Positions 56,831 to 64,000 of a stretch of 64,000 nucleotides of DNA are shown here, in pieces. The number at the start of each line of letters is the position of its first letter. Position 1 is the stretch's first letter. Position numbers and translations under genes: made by a program. Below the pieces are notes generated by a model. The model was not told the DNA's origin. It did not search any database and saw only the letters and a list, made by a program, of their open reading frames with translations. Origin of the DNA: Aquabacterium lacunae (GTDB lineage Bacteria; Pseudomonadota; Gammaproteobacteria; Burkholderiales; Burkholderiaceae_C); NCBI RefSeq assembly GCF_004310865.1, contig NZ_SIXI01000004.1, positions 1 to 64,000 on the forward strand. The letters are read 5' to 3'.

Positions 56831-56945
56831 GAACTGCTCCATTGCGCGTGAATCTGCGCGTTACCCGCCTGATTCATCGCTCTTCGGATTCCTTTTTGAC
56901 CATTTTAGTTCGATTTATTTCTTTTGCGCTCGCTTATGATCGCTT

Positions 56946-56962
56946 TCGCGCATTCTCGCGCA
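56946..56962. promoter_or_regulatory. Direct repeat in the glpD-glpR intergenic region, possible GlpR operator
   Basis: TCGCGCA occurs twice (56946-56952 and 56956-56962), 10 bp apart, one helical turn. A further TTCGA lies at 56909-56913. DeoR-type repressors often bind TTCG-rich repeats. The region lies in the divergent spacer between glpD and glpR. Confidence 0.3.
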
Positions 56963-56989
56963 CGATCTGTACGCTGACTGCTCTCGCCC

Positions 56990-57751
56990 ATGAACCTCTC
57001 GCCCCGTCAATCGCAGCTGCTGGAGCTGGTCCGCACCCATGGCACCTTGGGTATCGACCGCCTGGCCGAAACCCTGAACGTGACGCTGCAGACCGTGCGC
57101 CGTGACGTGACCGCGCTGGCCGAGGCGCAACTGCTGCAGCGCTACCACGGCGGCGTGCGGGTGCCTTCCAGCACCACCGAGAACCTGGCCTACCAGCAGC
57201 GGCAGGCCCTGAACGCGGCCGGCAAGCAGCGCCTGGCGCGCGCCGTGGCCCAGGCCATTCCCAACCACTGCTCGCTGCTGATCAACCTGGGCACCACCAC
57301 CGAGGCCATCGCGCACGAGTTGCGGCAGCACCAGGGCCTGCGCGTGATCACCAACAACCTGCAGGTGGCCCGCACCCTGGCCGGCGCGCCGGGCTGCGAG
57401 GTGATCGTGGCCGGGGGCGTGATGCGCCCGCACGATTTCGGCATCGTGGGCGAGACCACGGTCGATTTCATCCGGCAGTTCCGGGTCGACATCGGCCTGA
57501 TCGGCATTTCCGGCATCGAGGCCGACGGCAGCCTGCGCGATTTCGACCTGCGCGAGGTGAAGGTGGCCCAGGCCCTGATCGAGCACAGCCGCCAGGTGTG
57601 GCTGGCCGCCGACCACAGCAAGTTCAACCGCCCGGCCATGGTCGAACTGGCGCGCCTGGAGCAGGTGGACCGCCTGTTCACCGACGCACCGCCACCCGCC
57701 CCGTTCGACACCCTGCTGCAAGACGCCGGCATCGACGTGGTGGTGGCCTGA
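56990..57751 (+). CDS. glpR: Glycerol-3-phosphate regulon repressor (DeoR family)
   Basis: A 253-aa DeoR-type regulator, the same size as E. coli GlpR (252 aa). The N-terminal helix-turn-helix is LAETLNVTLQTVRRDVTALAE, then the family link YHGGVRVP. The sugar-phosphate sensing domain contains INLGTTTEAIAHEL and WLAADHSKFNRPA. Its place between glpD (divergent) and glpK supports glycerol-3-phosphate as inducer. Confidence 0.92.
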   Translation: MNLSPRQSQLLELVRTHGTLGIDRLAETLNVTLQTVRRDVTALAEAQLLQRYHGGVRVPSSTTENLAYQQRQALNAAGKQRLARAVAQAIPNHCSLLINLGTTTEAIAHELRQHQGLRVITNNLQVARTLAGAPGCEVIVAGGVMRPHDFGIVGETTVDFIRQFRVDIGLIGISGIEADGSLRDFDLREVKVAQALIEHSRQVWLAADHSKFNRPAMVELARLEQVDRLFTDAPPPAPFDTLLQDAGIDVVVA

Positions 57752-57812
57752 AGCCGCTGCCCCCTGCCCCTCCTGCCCGACATCCACAAGCCCCCCCCCC
57801 TGAGGAGACCCC

Positions 57813-59330
57813 ATGGCCCACCTGCTCGCCCTTGACCAGGGCACCTCCAGCTCACGCGCCATCGTGTTCAATGCCCAGGGCCAGCCGGTCACGGTGGCCC
57901 AGCGCGAATTCACGCAACACTTCCCCCGGCCGGGCTGGGTGGAACACGACGCCACCGAGATCTGGCACACGCAGCTGGCCGTGGCCCGCGAGGCCCTGAA
58001 GCAGGCCGGGTTGTCGGCGCACCAGGTGCACGCCATCGGCATCACCAACCAGCGCGAAACCACCGTGCTGTGGGAGCGCGCCACGGGCCGCCCGCTGGGC
58101 CACGCCATCGTGTGGCAAGACCGCCGGGGCGAGGCCCTGTGCCAGCGCCTGCGCGAGGCTGGCCACGCCGAGCTGATCCGCCAGCGCACGGGCCTGGTGG
58201 TCGATGCGTACTTCTCGGCCACCAAGCTGGCCTGGATGCTGGAGCACATTCCGGGTGCACGGCAGCGGGCCCAGTCGGGCGAGCTGGCCTTCGGCACCAT
58301 CGACAGCTGGCTGCTGTGGCAGCTCACGGGCGGCACCACGGCAGCCGGCGCCGTGCACGCCACCGACGTGAGCAATGCCTCGCGCACCATGCTGTTCAAC
58401 ATCGAGCGCCAGTGCTGGGACGACGAGCTGCTGGCGCTGTTCGACATCCCGCGCAGCCTGCTGCCCGAGGTTCAGGCCTCGGCCCATCGGTTCGGGCAGA
58501 CCTCGGCCGACGTGCTGGGCGCGCCCATCACCATCGGCGCGCTGGCCGGTGACCAGCAAAGCGCGCTGTTTGGCCAAGCCTGCTTCACGCCAGGCCTGGT
58601 CAAGAACACCTATGGCACAGGCTGCTTCATGCTGATGCACACGGGTGCGCAACGCTGCCCGTCGCAGAACGGGCTGATCACCACGCTGGCCGCCACCCCC
58701 CTGGCACCCGCACTCGGCACGCCCGCATTCGCTCAGGAAGGCAGCGTGTTCATTGGCGGGGCGGTGGTGCAATGGCTGCGCGACGGCCTGCAGGCCATCG
58801 AAGGCAGCCACCAGGTCGAACAGCTGGCGCTGAACGTGCCCGATGCGGGCGGCGTGTTCTTCGTGCCCAGCTTCACGGGCATGGGCGCTCCCTACTGGAA
58901 GCCGCACGCCACGGGCGCCATCCTGGGCCTGACACGCGGCACCACGGTGGCCCACATTGCGCGCGCCGCCCTGGAAAGCATCGCCTTTCAAAGCGCGGCC
59001 CTGCTGCAGGCCATGGGGCAGGACCTGGCCGCGGCCGGGGGCCAGCCCGTGAGCGAGTTGCGGGTCGATGGCGGCGCCTGCCGCAACGACCTGCTCATGC
59101 AGTTCCAGGCCGACCTGCTGGGCATCCCGGTGGTGCGCCCGGCCGTGACCGAGACCACGGCCCTGGGCGCCGCCTACCTGGCCGGCATCGCCACCGGCCT
59201 TTACGCGGGCACCGACGAGCTCAGCGCCCTGTGGCGGGCCGAGCGCCGCTTCCTGCCCACCCTGCCCCGCGAGGAGGCGGCCCAGAAAATGGCCGCCTGG
59301 CACGCAGCCGTCACGAGGGTGGTGGCCTGA
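57813..59330 (+). CDS. glpK: Glycerol kinase
   Basis: GlpK (505 aa; E. coli 502) phosphorylates glycerol to glycerol-3-phosphate. [13 protein letters not shown] begins the FGGY fold, [13 protein letters not shown] and [15 protein letters not shown] are substrate-region motifs, and [10 protein letters not shown] and [15 protein letters not shown] complete the ATP site. It lies 61 nt after glpR behind GAGGAGA. The facilitator gene glpF is not in the window. Confidence 0.97.
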   Translation: MAHLLALDQGTSSSRAIVFNAQGQPVTVAQREFTQHFPRPGWVEHDATEIWHTQLAVAREALKQAGLSAHQVHAIGITNQRETTVLWERATGRPLGHAIVWQDRRGEALCQRLREAGHAELIRQRTGLVVDAYFSATKLAWMLEHIPGARQRAQSGELAFGTIDSWLLWQLTGGTTAAGAVHATDVSNASRTMLFNIERQCWDDELLALFDIPRSLLPEVQASAHRFGQTSADVLGAPITIGALAGDQQSALFGQACFTPGLVKNTYGTGCFMLMHTGAQRCPSQNGLITTLAATPLAPALGTPAFAQEGSVFIGGAVVQWLRDGLQAIEGSHQVEQLALNVPDAGGVFFVPSFTGMGAPYWKPHATGAILGLTRGTTVAHIARAALESIAFQSAALLQAMGQDLAAAGGQPVSELRVDGGACRNDLLMQFQADLLGIPVVRPAVTETTALGAAYLAGIATGLYAGTDELSALWRAERRFLPTLPREEAAQKMAAWHAAVTRVVA

Positions 59331-59347
59331 GGCCGGGTGTTCCTGGG

Positions 59348-59375
59348 GTGACAGCGCGGACCAGCGGGCTAAGAT
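59348..59375 (+). promoter_or_regulatory. Probable promoter of the small secreted protein
   Basis: GTGACA (59348-59353) and TAAGAT (59370-59375) are 16 bp apart, placing the start about 60 nt before the ATG at 59444. Confidence 0.4.
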
Positions 59376-59443
59376 GACCAACCGATTCTCATGCCACGCG
59401 ACGCATTCAAGCGTGCGTGTCCCTCACAACACCAGGAGCCCTC

Positions 59444-59848
59444 ATGCCCGCCTTGTTCCGTCACCTCGCCCTGCCCTTGTCTGTCGCCTCGCTGCTGGTG
59501 GTCGGCATGCCCCACGCTCAGGCAGCCTTGCCCACCACGGTGGGCGCCATCCAGGTCAGCATTGGCGGCATCGGCCCCGGCGTGGACCAGACGGCCTTCA
59601 AGAAGGTCAAGCTGCTGATCGGTGACGCCGTGTACCGAGGCACCGTCGACTATTTCGACGTGTCGGGCTATGGCAAGGAAGGCGGCTTTTCGGCCTGCAT
59701 GGAAAAAGGCACCTTCGCGGCCGAGGGCAGTTTCGAGACGCTGCTCAAGGCCCTGAAGGCCGTGCGGGTCGACACCCGCACCTCTTTCTACAGCGTGGAC
59801 ACCGCCGAACGCTGCGTGTACCCGGTGGCGCCCGCCACTGCTCCTTGA
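59444..59848 (+). CDS. Small exported hypothetical protein
   Basis: I do not recognise this 134-aa protein. The ATG at 59444 follows CAGGAG. A signal peptide (LALPLSVASLLVVGMPHAQAA) leads to a compact domain with VGAIQVSIGGIGPGVDQTAF, a GDAVYRGTVDYFDVSGYGKEGG segment and two cysteines that may pair (ACMEK and ERCVY). It is likely periplasmic or secreted. It stands alone behind a plausible promoter. Confidence 0.7.
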   Translation: MPALFRHLALPLSVASLLVVGMPHAQAALPTTVGAIQVSIGGIGPGVDQTAFKKVKLLIGDAVYRGTVDYFDVSGYGKEGGFSACMEKGTFAAEGSFETLLKALKAVRVDTRTSFYSVDTAERCVYPVAPATAP

Positions 59849-59860
59849 AGCGCCAGGGCC

Positions 59861-60370
59861 TCAGCCGCCCAGGAAGTCACGCTTACCCACTTCAACCCCA
59901 CCCTGGCGCAGCAGGTTGTAGGCCGTGGTGGCATGGAAGTACACGTTGGGGATCACGAAGGTGGTCAGGTACTGCTGCCCGGTGAACTCGAGGGTGCGGC
60001 TGGGCAAGGTCAGGGTGATGACCTTGCCTTCCGAGCCGTCGATCTGCTCCGGGCTGACACTGCGAATGAACGCCAGTGTGCGCTCGATGCGCACTTGCAG
60101 TTCAGCGAACGTGGTTTCGTTGTCGTCGAACTTCGGGTTGTCGAAGCCGGCCAGGCGGGCCACGCCCCCCTTGGCCATGTCACACGCGATCTGCACCTGC
60201 TTGACCAACGGGAACATGTCAGGGAACAGGCGCGATTGCAGGAAAGCGCTGGGGTCGATCTTGCGGGCCTCGCAATGGGCTGCGCCCTTGGCCAGCACCT
60301 GAGACAGGGCCTGCAAGGTGTTGCTCACGCCAGGCACGAAAGCTTGGTACATCGACAGGGGCTGAGTCAT
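59861..60370 (-). CDS. DUF1993 family protein
   Basis: A 169-aa cytoplasmic protein of the DUF1993 family, which has a DinB-like helical fold. Family segments are YQAFVPGVSNTLQALSQVLAKG, LFPDMFPLVKQVQIACDMAKGG and the C-terminal FHATTAYNLLRQGGVEVGKRDFLG. The ATG at 60370 has GGAG. The role is unknown. Confidence 0.9.
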   Translation of the reverse strand: MTQPLSMYQAFVPGVSNTLQALSQVLAKGAAHCEARKIDPSAFLQSRLFPDMFPLVKQVQIACDMAKGGVARLAGFDNPKFDDNETTFAELQVRIERTLAFIRSVSPEQIDGSEGKVITLTLPSRTLEFTGQQYLTTFVIPNVYFHATTAYNLLRQGGVEVGKRDFLGG

Positions 60371-60429
60371 CCGGAAGTCTCCGCAGGTTGGGGTGTGGAG
60401 CGCAAGCCTACCGGATCTGCGCGCAGGCG

Positions 60430-61317
60430 TCAGACCGCGTCCAGGATGTCCCGCAATTCGTCTTCCCAGGTGGCCAGCTCCTGCTCGCCCACGAACAGCC
60501 AGTTCAGTGCGGCCTCGCCATGCTGCAGCCATTCGGCGTCGTCGGGGAGGCCCTCGTGGCGGCGCATCAGGCGTTCGGCCACCAGGCCCGCGGCGATCAG
60601 GTTGATCACGTCGGCATCGGCGGCTTCGCCCTTGCGCAGCAGGTCCAGGTCATGGTGCAGTCGGATGGCCGACGACACCAGCGGCGAGAGCTTCCACACC
60701 TTGGCCACCAGGGCGCCCACCACGGCGTGGTCGGTCTTGTGGTTGGCGTTCTCGGTGGCGATGAAGGGCCGGTCGATGCGGGCCGCGGCCTCCACCAGCG
60801 TACCGGCATAGCCCTTGACGCTTTGCAGCATCACCGGGAAGCCCACATGGCAGAACAGCCCGTAGGTCTGGGCCACATCGGCATGGATGCCCGGCATGGC
60901 CCTGGACAGGTACACCATGGCGGCCGAGCGTTTGGCCGAACGCTCCCAGAAGCGTTGCATGCTGGGGTTGCTGGGCACCTTGATGGCCCCGGCCGCCAGG
61001 AAGCGGGTCATGAGGGCGGCACTCTCGTCCAGGCCCAGCACGTTCAAGGCAGTCCCCAGCGTCTGCACGGGCAGTGTCTGGGCGTACACCGGGCTGTTGG
61101 CTGCCTTGATGAGGGTGGCCGACATGGCCACGTCCGACGTGGCAATGCGGGCCACCTCGTTCAGGTCGGGTTCGGCGTGCGACAGGGCTTCGCGCAGGCG
61201 CACCAGCAACTCGGGGCATGGCGGGATCTGCAAGGACTGCAGCGTGGCGCTCTTGCGGGCCTGCTCCAGCTCGGTCTGCACAGCGTCCAGTCGGGAAGGG
61301 GCCACAGCCTCGGTCAT
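60430..61317 (-). CDS. HDOD domain protein
   Basis: A 295-aa protein with an HDOD domain (about residues 30-220): IPPCPELLVRLREALS, the VARIATSDVAMSATLIKAANSP segment, and a degenerate HD region (HVGFPVMLQ, NHKTDHAVVGALVAKVW). HDOD proteins are non-enzymatic scaffolds in signalling pathways, often linked to c-di-GMP or chemotaxis. No catalytic partner is fused to it. Two diguanylate cyclases lie elsewhere in the window. Confidence 0.9.
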   Translation of the reverse strand: MTEAVAPSRLDAVQTELEQARKSATLQSLQIPPCPELLVRLREALSHAEPDLNEVARIATSDVAMSATLIKAANSPVYAQTLPVQTLGTALNVLGLDESAALMTRFLAAGAIKVPSNPSMQRFWERSAKRSAAMVYLSRAMPGIHADVAQTYGLFCHVGFPVMLQSVKGYAGTLVEAAARIDRPFIATENANHKTDHAVVGALVAKVWKLSPLVSSAIRLHHDLDLLRKGEAADADVINLIAAGLVAERLMRRHEGLPDDAEWLQHGEAALNWLFVGEQELATWEDELRDILDAV

Positions 61318-61392
61318 CTTGCGCGTTCCTGTCGGGTCTCTACCGGAGACTTATCGACAGGTGCTGGACAAGCTTGAGGGCGCCGCCTGGCC

Positions 61393-62847
61393 TCACGGTG
61401 CCACTGCGCGCTTCAGGCGGAGGCGCTGCCCCAGTGGGGTCATCGTGAAATTCATCACTTCCTGGGCCGGTTGGCCGTCGGGGGTGTCCACGCTGTCGAT
61501 GTCGAAATGGGCCAGCAGCATGCCCAGGCACAGCTTCATTTCGACCATGGCCAGGTAACGGCCCGGGCACACGCGAGGGCCCGCGCCGAACGGAATGGAC
61601 ACGCGCTTGACACTGGCCTGCCCTTGCTGGGCGGCGGTGTCTTCTTCCAGCCAGCGCTCGGGACGGAACTCGCGGGCGGCCTCGAAGCAGGCCTCGCTCA
61701 GGCTGTCATGGCGCGACACGCACCACACCATGGTGCCGGCATCGACCTGAACCCCGGCCACCACCTGGGGCTTGAGGGCTTCCAGCATGCGGAAAGGTGC
61801 CACCGGTTTGAGGCGCATGGCCTCGTTGATGCAGGCGTCGAGGTAGTGCAGCTCACCCACACCGTCCATGGTCAAGGCCTCGAAGGGCAGCACCACGCGG
61901 CGCGCTTCTTCCACGGCCTTGCGCAGGGCCTGGGGCTGACGCCACAGGAGGTCCAGCAGCCAGGCCATGGTGTTGGCCGTGGTGTCTTCACCGGCCAGCA
62001 GCATGGTGAACACATTGCCCACCACGTCGTCTTCGGTCATGCCGCTGTCGGGCGCTTCCGAGGCCACGATCAAGGCTTCGATCAGGTTGGGTGGCTGGGC
62101 GCGGCGGGTGGGGTCGGCCGCCAGCCGGGCCCGGGCCTCGCGCATGAAATGCTCGATGGCCTGCACCACCTCGTGCACGCTGCGTTCGAGCACGCGGTCT
62201 TCTTCGGTCTTGAAGTAATGCCACACCGGGAAGATGCTGTTCAGGCGCTTGAACAGCATGGGGAAGATGCGGTCCATGTGCTGCTGGAGGATGTCGCCTT
62301 CGGCCTCGATGGTGTTGGTCTCCTGTCCGAAGGCCAGCCCAGTGATCACGTCCACCGTGAAGCGCATCAGGTCGGCCTGCAGCGGCACGGGCTGCCCGCT
62401 GGCCACCGCCTTGTCCAGCCGGCCGCGGAAACGCTCGGCCACCCGCTTGAGCTGAGGGAAGTACGCGCGGATGTGGGTGGGTGAAAACGCCGCCATGACC
62501 ATGCGACGCTGCCGCTGCCAGTGCTCGCCCTCGGCCACGAACAGGCCTGGCGCCATGCCCAGCTCGCCGATGATGCGCGCCAGCCCCGAGGGGCGGCGAA
62601 AGCCTTCGGGCCGGTCGCGCATGGCGTTCGAGATGGCTTCATGGCTGCTGACCACCAGCACCTCGCGCTTGCCCAGCCTCATGCGGAAGGCCTCACCGTA
62701 CTGCGCGGCCCAGCGCTCGATGTCGAGGTGGATGCGCGAGCGGTCCAGCTGCAGGGCATTGCCCACCACCGGCCAGGGCCGTGGGCCAGGCAGGTCTTTC
62801 AGGTGGCGCACCGAGGCGGCACTTCCGAGGGTCGAGGCTGTGGTCAT
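61393..62847 (-). CDS. Cytochrome P450
   Basis: A 484-aa soluble P450. The I-helix oxygen-binding motif is LAGEDTTANTMAW, the K-helix EXXR is EAMR, and the heme loop is FGAGPRVCPGRYLA with the cysteine near residue 427. The N-terminus (LKDLPGPRPWPVVGN) resembles eukaryotic-type and CYP4/CYP102-like enzymes and has no membrane anchor. The ATG at 62847 has GGAGAA; the open frame upstream is antisense to dusC. No ferredoxin or reductase gene is adjacent, so the electron source is unknown. Confidence 0.94.
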   Translation of the reverse strand: MTTASTLGSAASVRHLKDLPGPRPWPVVGNALQLDRSRIHLDIERWAAQYGEAFRMRLGKREVLVVSSHEAISNAMRDRPEGFRRPSGLARIIGELGMAPGLFVAEGEHWQRQRRMVMAAFSPTHIRAYFPQLKRVAERFRGRLDKAVASGQPVPLQADLMRFTVDVITGLAFGQETNTIEAEGDILQQHMDRIFPMLFKRLNSIFPVWHYFKTEEDRVLERSVHEVVQAIEHFMREARARLAADPTRRAQPPNLIEALIVASEAPDSGMTEDDVVGNVFTMLLAGEDTTANTMAWLLDLLWRQPQALRKAVEEARRVVLPFEALTMDGVGELHYLDACINEAMRLKPVAPFRMLEALKPQVVAGVQVDAGTMVWCVSRHDSLSEACFEAAREFRPERWLEEDTAAQQGQASVKRVSIPFGAGPRVCPGRYLAMVEMKLCLGMLLAHFDIDSVDTPDGQPAQEVMNFTMTPLGQRLRLKRAVAP

Positions 62848-62985
62848 GAGGGTTCTCCGCAAGCATTGAATGATCCCACGACACGAAACACCCTCTCGCC
62901 AGTGCGCCCCGGGCTTGCGGGTCAGGCATTCACCAATGCCCGACTGAAAGGTGTGCCGGGCCGCAGGCTGGGTACACTGCGCGCC

Positions 62986-63999
62986 GTGAACATCCTGCTT
63001 GCGCCCATGGAGGGCCTGCTGGACTGCTCGCTCCGCGACGCCCTGACCCGTGTGGGGGGCGTTTCGCGCTGTGTCTCCGAATTCATCCGGATCACCGACA
63101 CCCTGTTGCCTGAGCGGGCATTCAAGCGCATCGTGCCTGAACTGAACCACGGCGGCCGCACCCCGGCCGGCGTGCCTGTGCGCGCCCAGTTGCTGGGCTC
63201 GGACGTGGCCTGCATGGCCGACAACGCGGCCAAGCTGGCCGGCCTGGGCCCCGAGGGCATCGACCTGAACTTCGGCTGTCCGGCCAAGGTGGTGAACCGC
63301 CACGGCGGTGGCGCCGCCCTGCTGCAAACGCCCGAGCTGATCCATGACATCGTGCTGGCCGTGCGCCGCGCCGTGCCGGCCCATGTGCCGGTATCGGCCA
63401 AGATGCGGCTGGGCTTTCACGACGACAGCCTGGCCGAGACCTGCGCCCAGGCCATCGAGGCCGGTGGTGCCAGCGAGCTGGTGGTGCACGCCCGCACCCG
63501 GGCCGATGGCTACCGCCCCCCGGCCTACTGGGACCGCATCGCCGACATCCGCCAGGCCGTGCGCCTGCCCGTGGTGGCCAACGGCGAGATCTGGACCGTG
63601 AGCGACGCCCGCCGCTGCCTGCGCGAAAGTGGCTGCACCGACCTGATGCTGGGGCGCGGCATCGTGGCCGACCCGGGCCTGGCCCTGGCCATCCGTGCGC
63701 AGGCCCTGGCCTTGCCCGGCGATGCGCCCCTGAACGACCAGCCTGCCGTGCCCTGGGGCGAGGTGGTCCCGCTGCTGCAGCTGTACTGGCAGCTGGTGCT
63801 GCCGCGGGTGGTGCCCAAGCACCGGGCTGGCCGCATCAAGCAGTGGCTGAACTACCTGCGCCGCACCTACCCCGAGGCCGAGGCCGCCTACATGGACTGC
63901 CGCACCCTGCGCGACAGCCGGGACATGCAGGTCTGGCTGCAAGGGCTTGGCGGGCTGGACGGGCTGGGCACGGCCGAGCACCCGGCGCAGCTGGCCTGA
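62986..63999 (+). CDS. dusC: tRNA-dihydrouridine(16) synthase
   Basis: A 337-aa flavin enzyme that reduces uridine to dihydrouridine in tRNA. FMN-binding MNILLAPMEGLLD-type N-terminus, the catalytic cysteine in LNFGCPAKVVN, the KMRLG segment and NGEIWTVSDA are present. The C-terminal RIKQWLNYLRR supports DusC rather than DusA or DusB. It starts at a GTG (62986) with no Shine-Dalgarno; a TACACT -10-like element ends 7 nt before it. The stop lies one base inside the window edge, so the gene is complete. Confidence 0.93.
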   Translation: MNILLAPMEGLLDCSLRDALTRVGGVSRCVSEFIRITDTLLPERAFKRIVPELNHGGRTPAGVPVRAQLLGSDVACMADNAAKLAGLGPEGIDLNFGCPAKVVNRHGGGAALLQTPELIHDIVLAVRRAVPAHVPVSAKMRLGFHDDSLAETCAQAIEAGGASELVVHARTRADGYRPPAYWDRIADIRQAVRLPVVANGEIWTVSDARRCLRESGCTDLMLGRGIVADPGLALAIRAQALALPGDAPLNDQPAVPWGEVVPLLQLYWQLVLPRVVPKHRAGRIKQWLNYLRRTYPEAEAAYMDCRTLRDSRDMQVWLQGLGGLDGLGTAEHPAQLA

Positions 64000-64000
64000 A

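Noticed and set aside
62848-63981. Upstream extension of the P450 gene opposite dusC
   Set aside because: P450 homology begins at the ATG at 62847 with a good ribosome site; the rest is the antisense of dusC.

Overview
The window reads as chromosomal DNA of a Burkholderiales bacterium, most likely Comamonadaceae or an Aquabacterium-like relative. It is GC-rich throughout. It has an isc operon in the order iscR-S-U-A-hscB-hscA-fdx with a low-molecular-weight phosphatase upstream, an intracellular PHB depolymerase, several PEP-CTERM proteins, and a palindromic intergenic repeat of a type I associate with Comamonadaceae. The genus assignment is inference. There is no rRNA, CRISPR array, integron or intact transposon.

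Layout. 1-440 is a scrap of mobile DNA: an IS21-like end joined to the 3' part of an IS3-family transposase gene. It lies beside tRNA-Val(CAC), whose promoter sits inside the end of dnaQ. 725-7759 is DNA repair and Fe-S biogenesis, all on the minus strand (phosphatase, iscRSUA, hscBA, fdx, dnaQ). 7.9-10.3 kb holds a small membrane protein and uvrB. 10.4-16.5 kb looks like a phosphate-scavenging region: a PEP-CTERM surface protein behind Pho-box-like repeats, tyrB, a Tat-exported PhoX-type phosphatase and a second PEP-CTERM protein. 16.7-23.5 kb has phaZ, an orphan RsxB-type ferredoxin with nth, a GDSL esterase with a PEP-CTERM tail, an SDR protein, a flavin/2Fe-2S reductase and a HIT protein.

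23.6-31 kb carries a branched-chain amino acid type ABC transporter (livHMGF, no binding protein), an aldehyde dehydrogenase, an S4 RNA-binding protein and an acyl-CoA ligase. 31-44.3 kb is rich in signalling and membrane genes: a GAF/PAS/GGDEF protein next to a voltage-gated K+ channel with a zinc-ribbon tail, fghA, a MatB-like ligase with a class II aldolase, a PlsC-like acyltransferase, a second diguanylate cyclase, an ABC exporter, a Tim44-like protein and an RCK channel with a non-canonical pore. 44.6-52.4 kb has a YgiQ radical SAM protein, two chemoreceptors in tandem and three small exported proteins. 52.5-55.3 kb is minCDE plus an orphan ParA. 55.2-59.3 kb is the glycerol regulon (glpD divergent from glpR-glpK). 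The end holds a small secreted protein, a DUF1993 protein, an HDOD protein, a cytochrome P450 and dusC.

No single island of unknown genes stands out. The most unusual items are the RCK channel whose filter reads TTSGDS, the K+ channel/diguanylate cyclase pair, the Pho-box-like repeats before an uncharacterised PEP-CTERM protein, the orphan RsxB-nth pair, the orphan ParA after minE whose end overlaps glpD, and an 11-bp-arm palindrome between the phosphatase and a small membrane protein.
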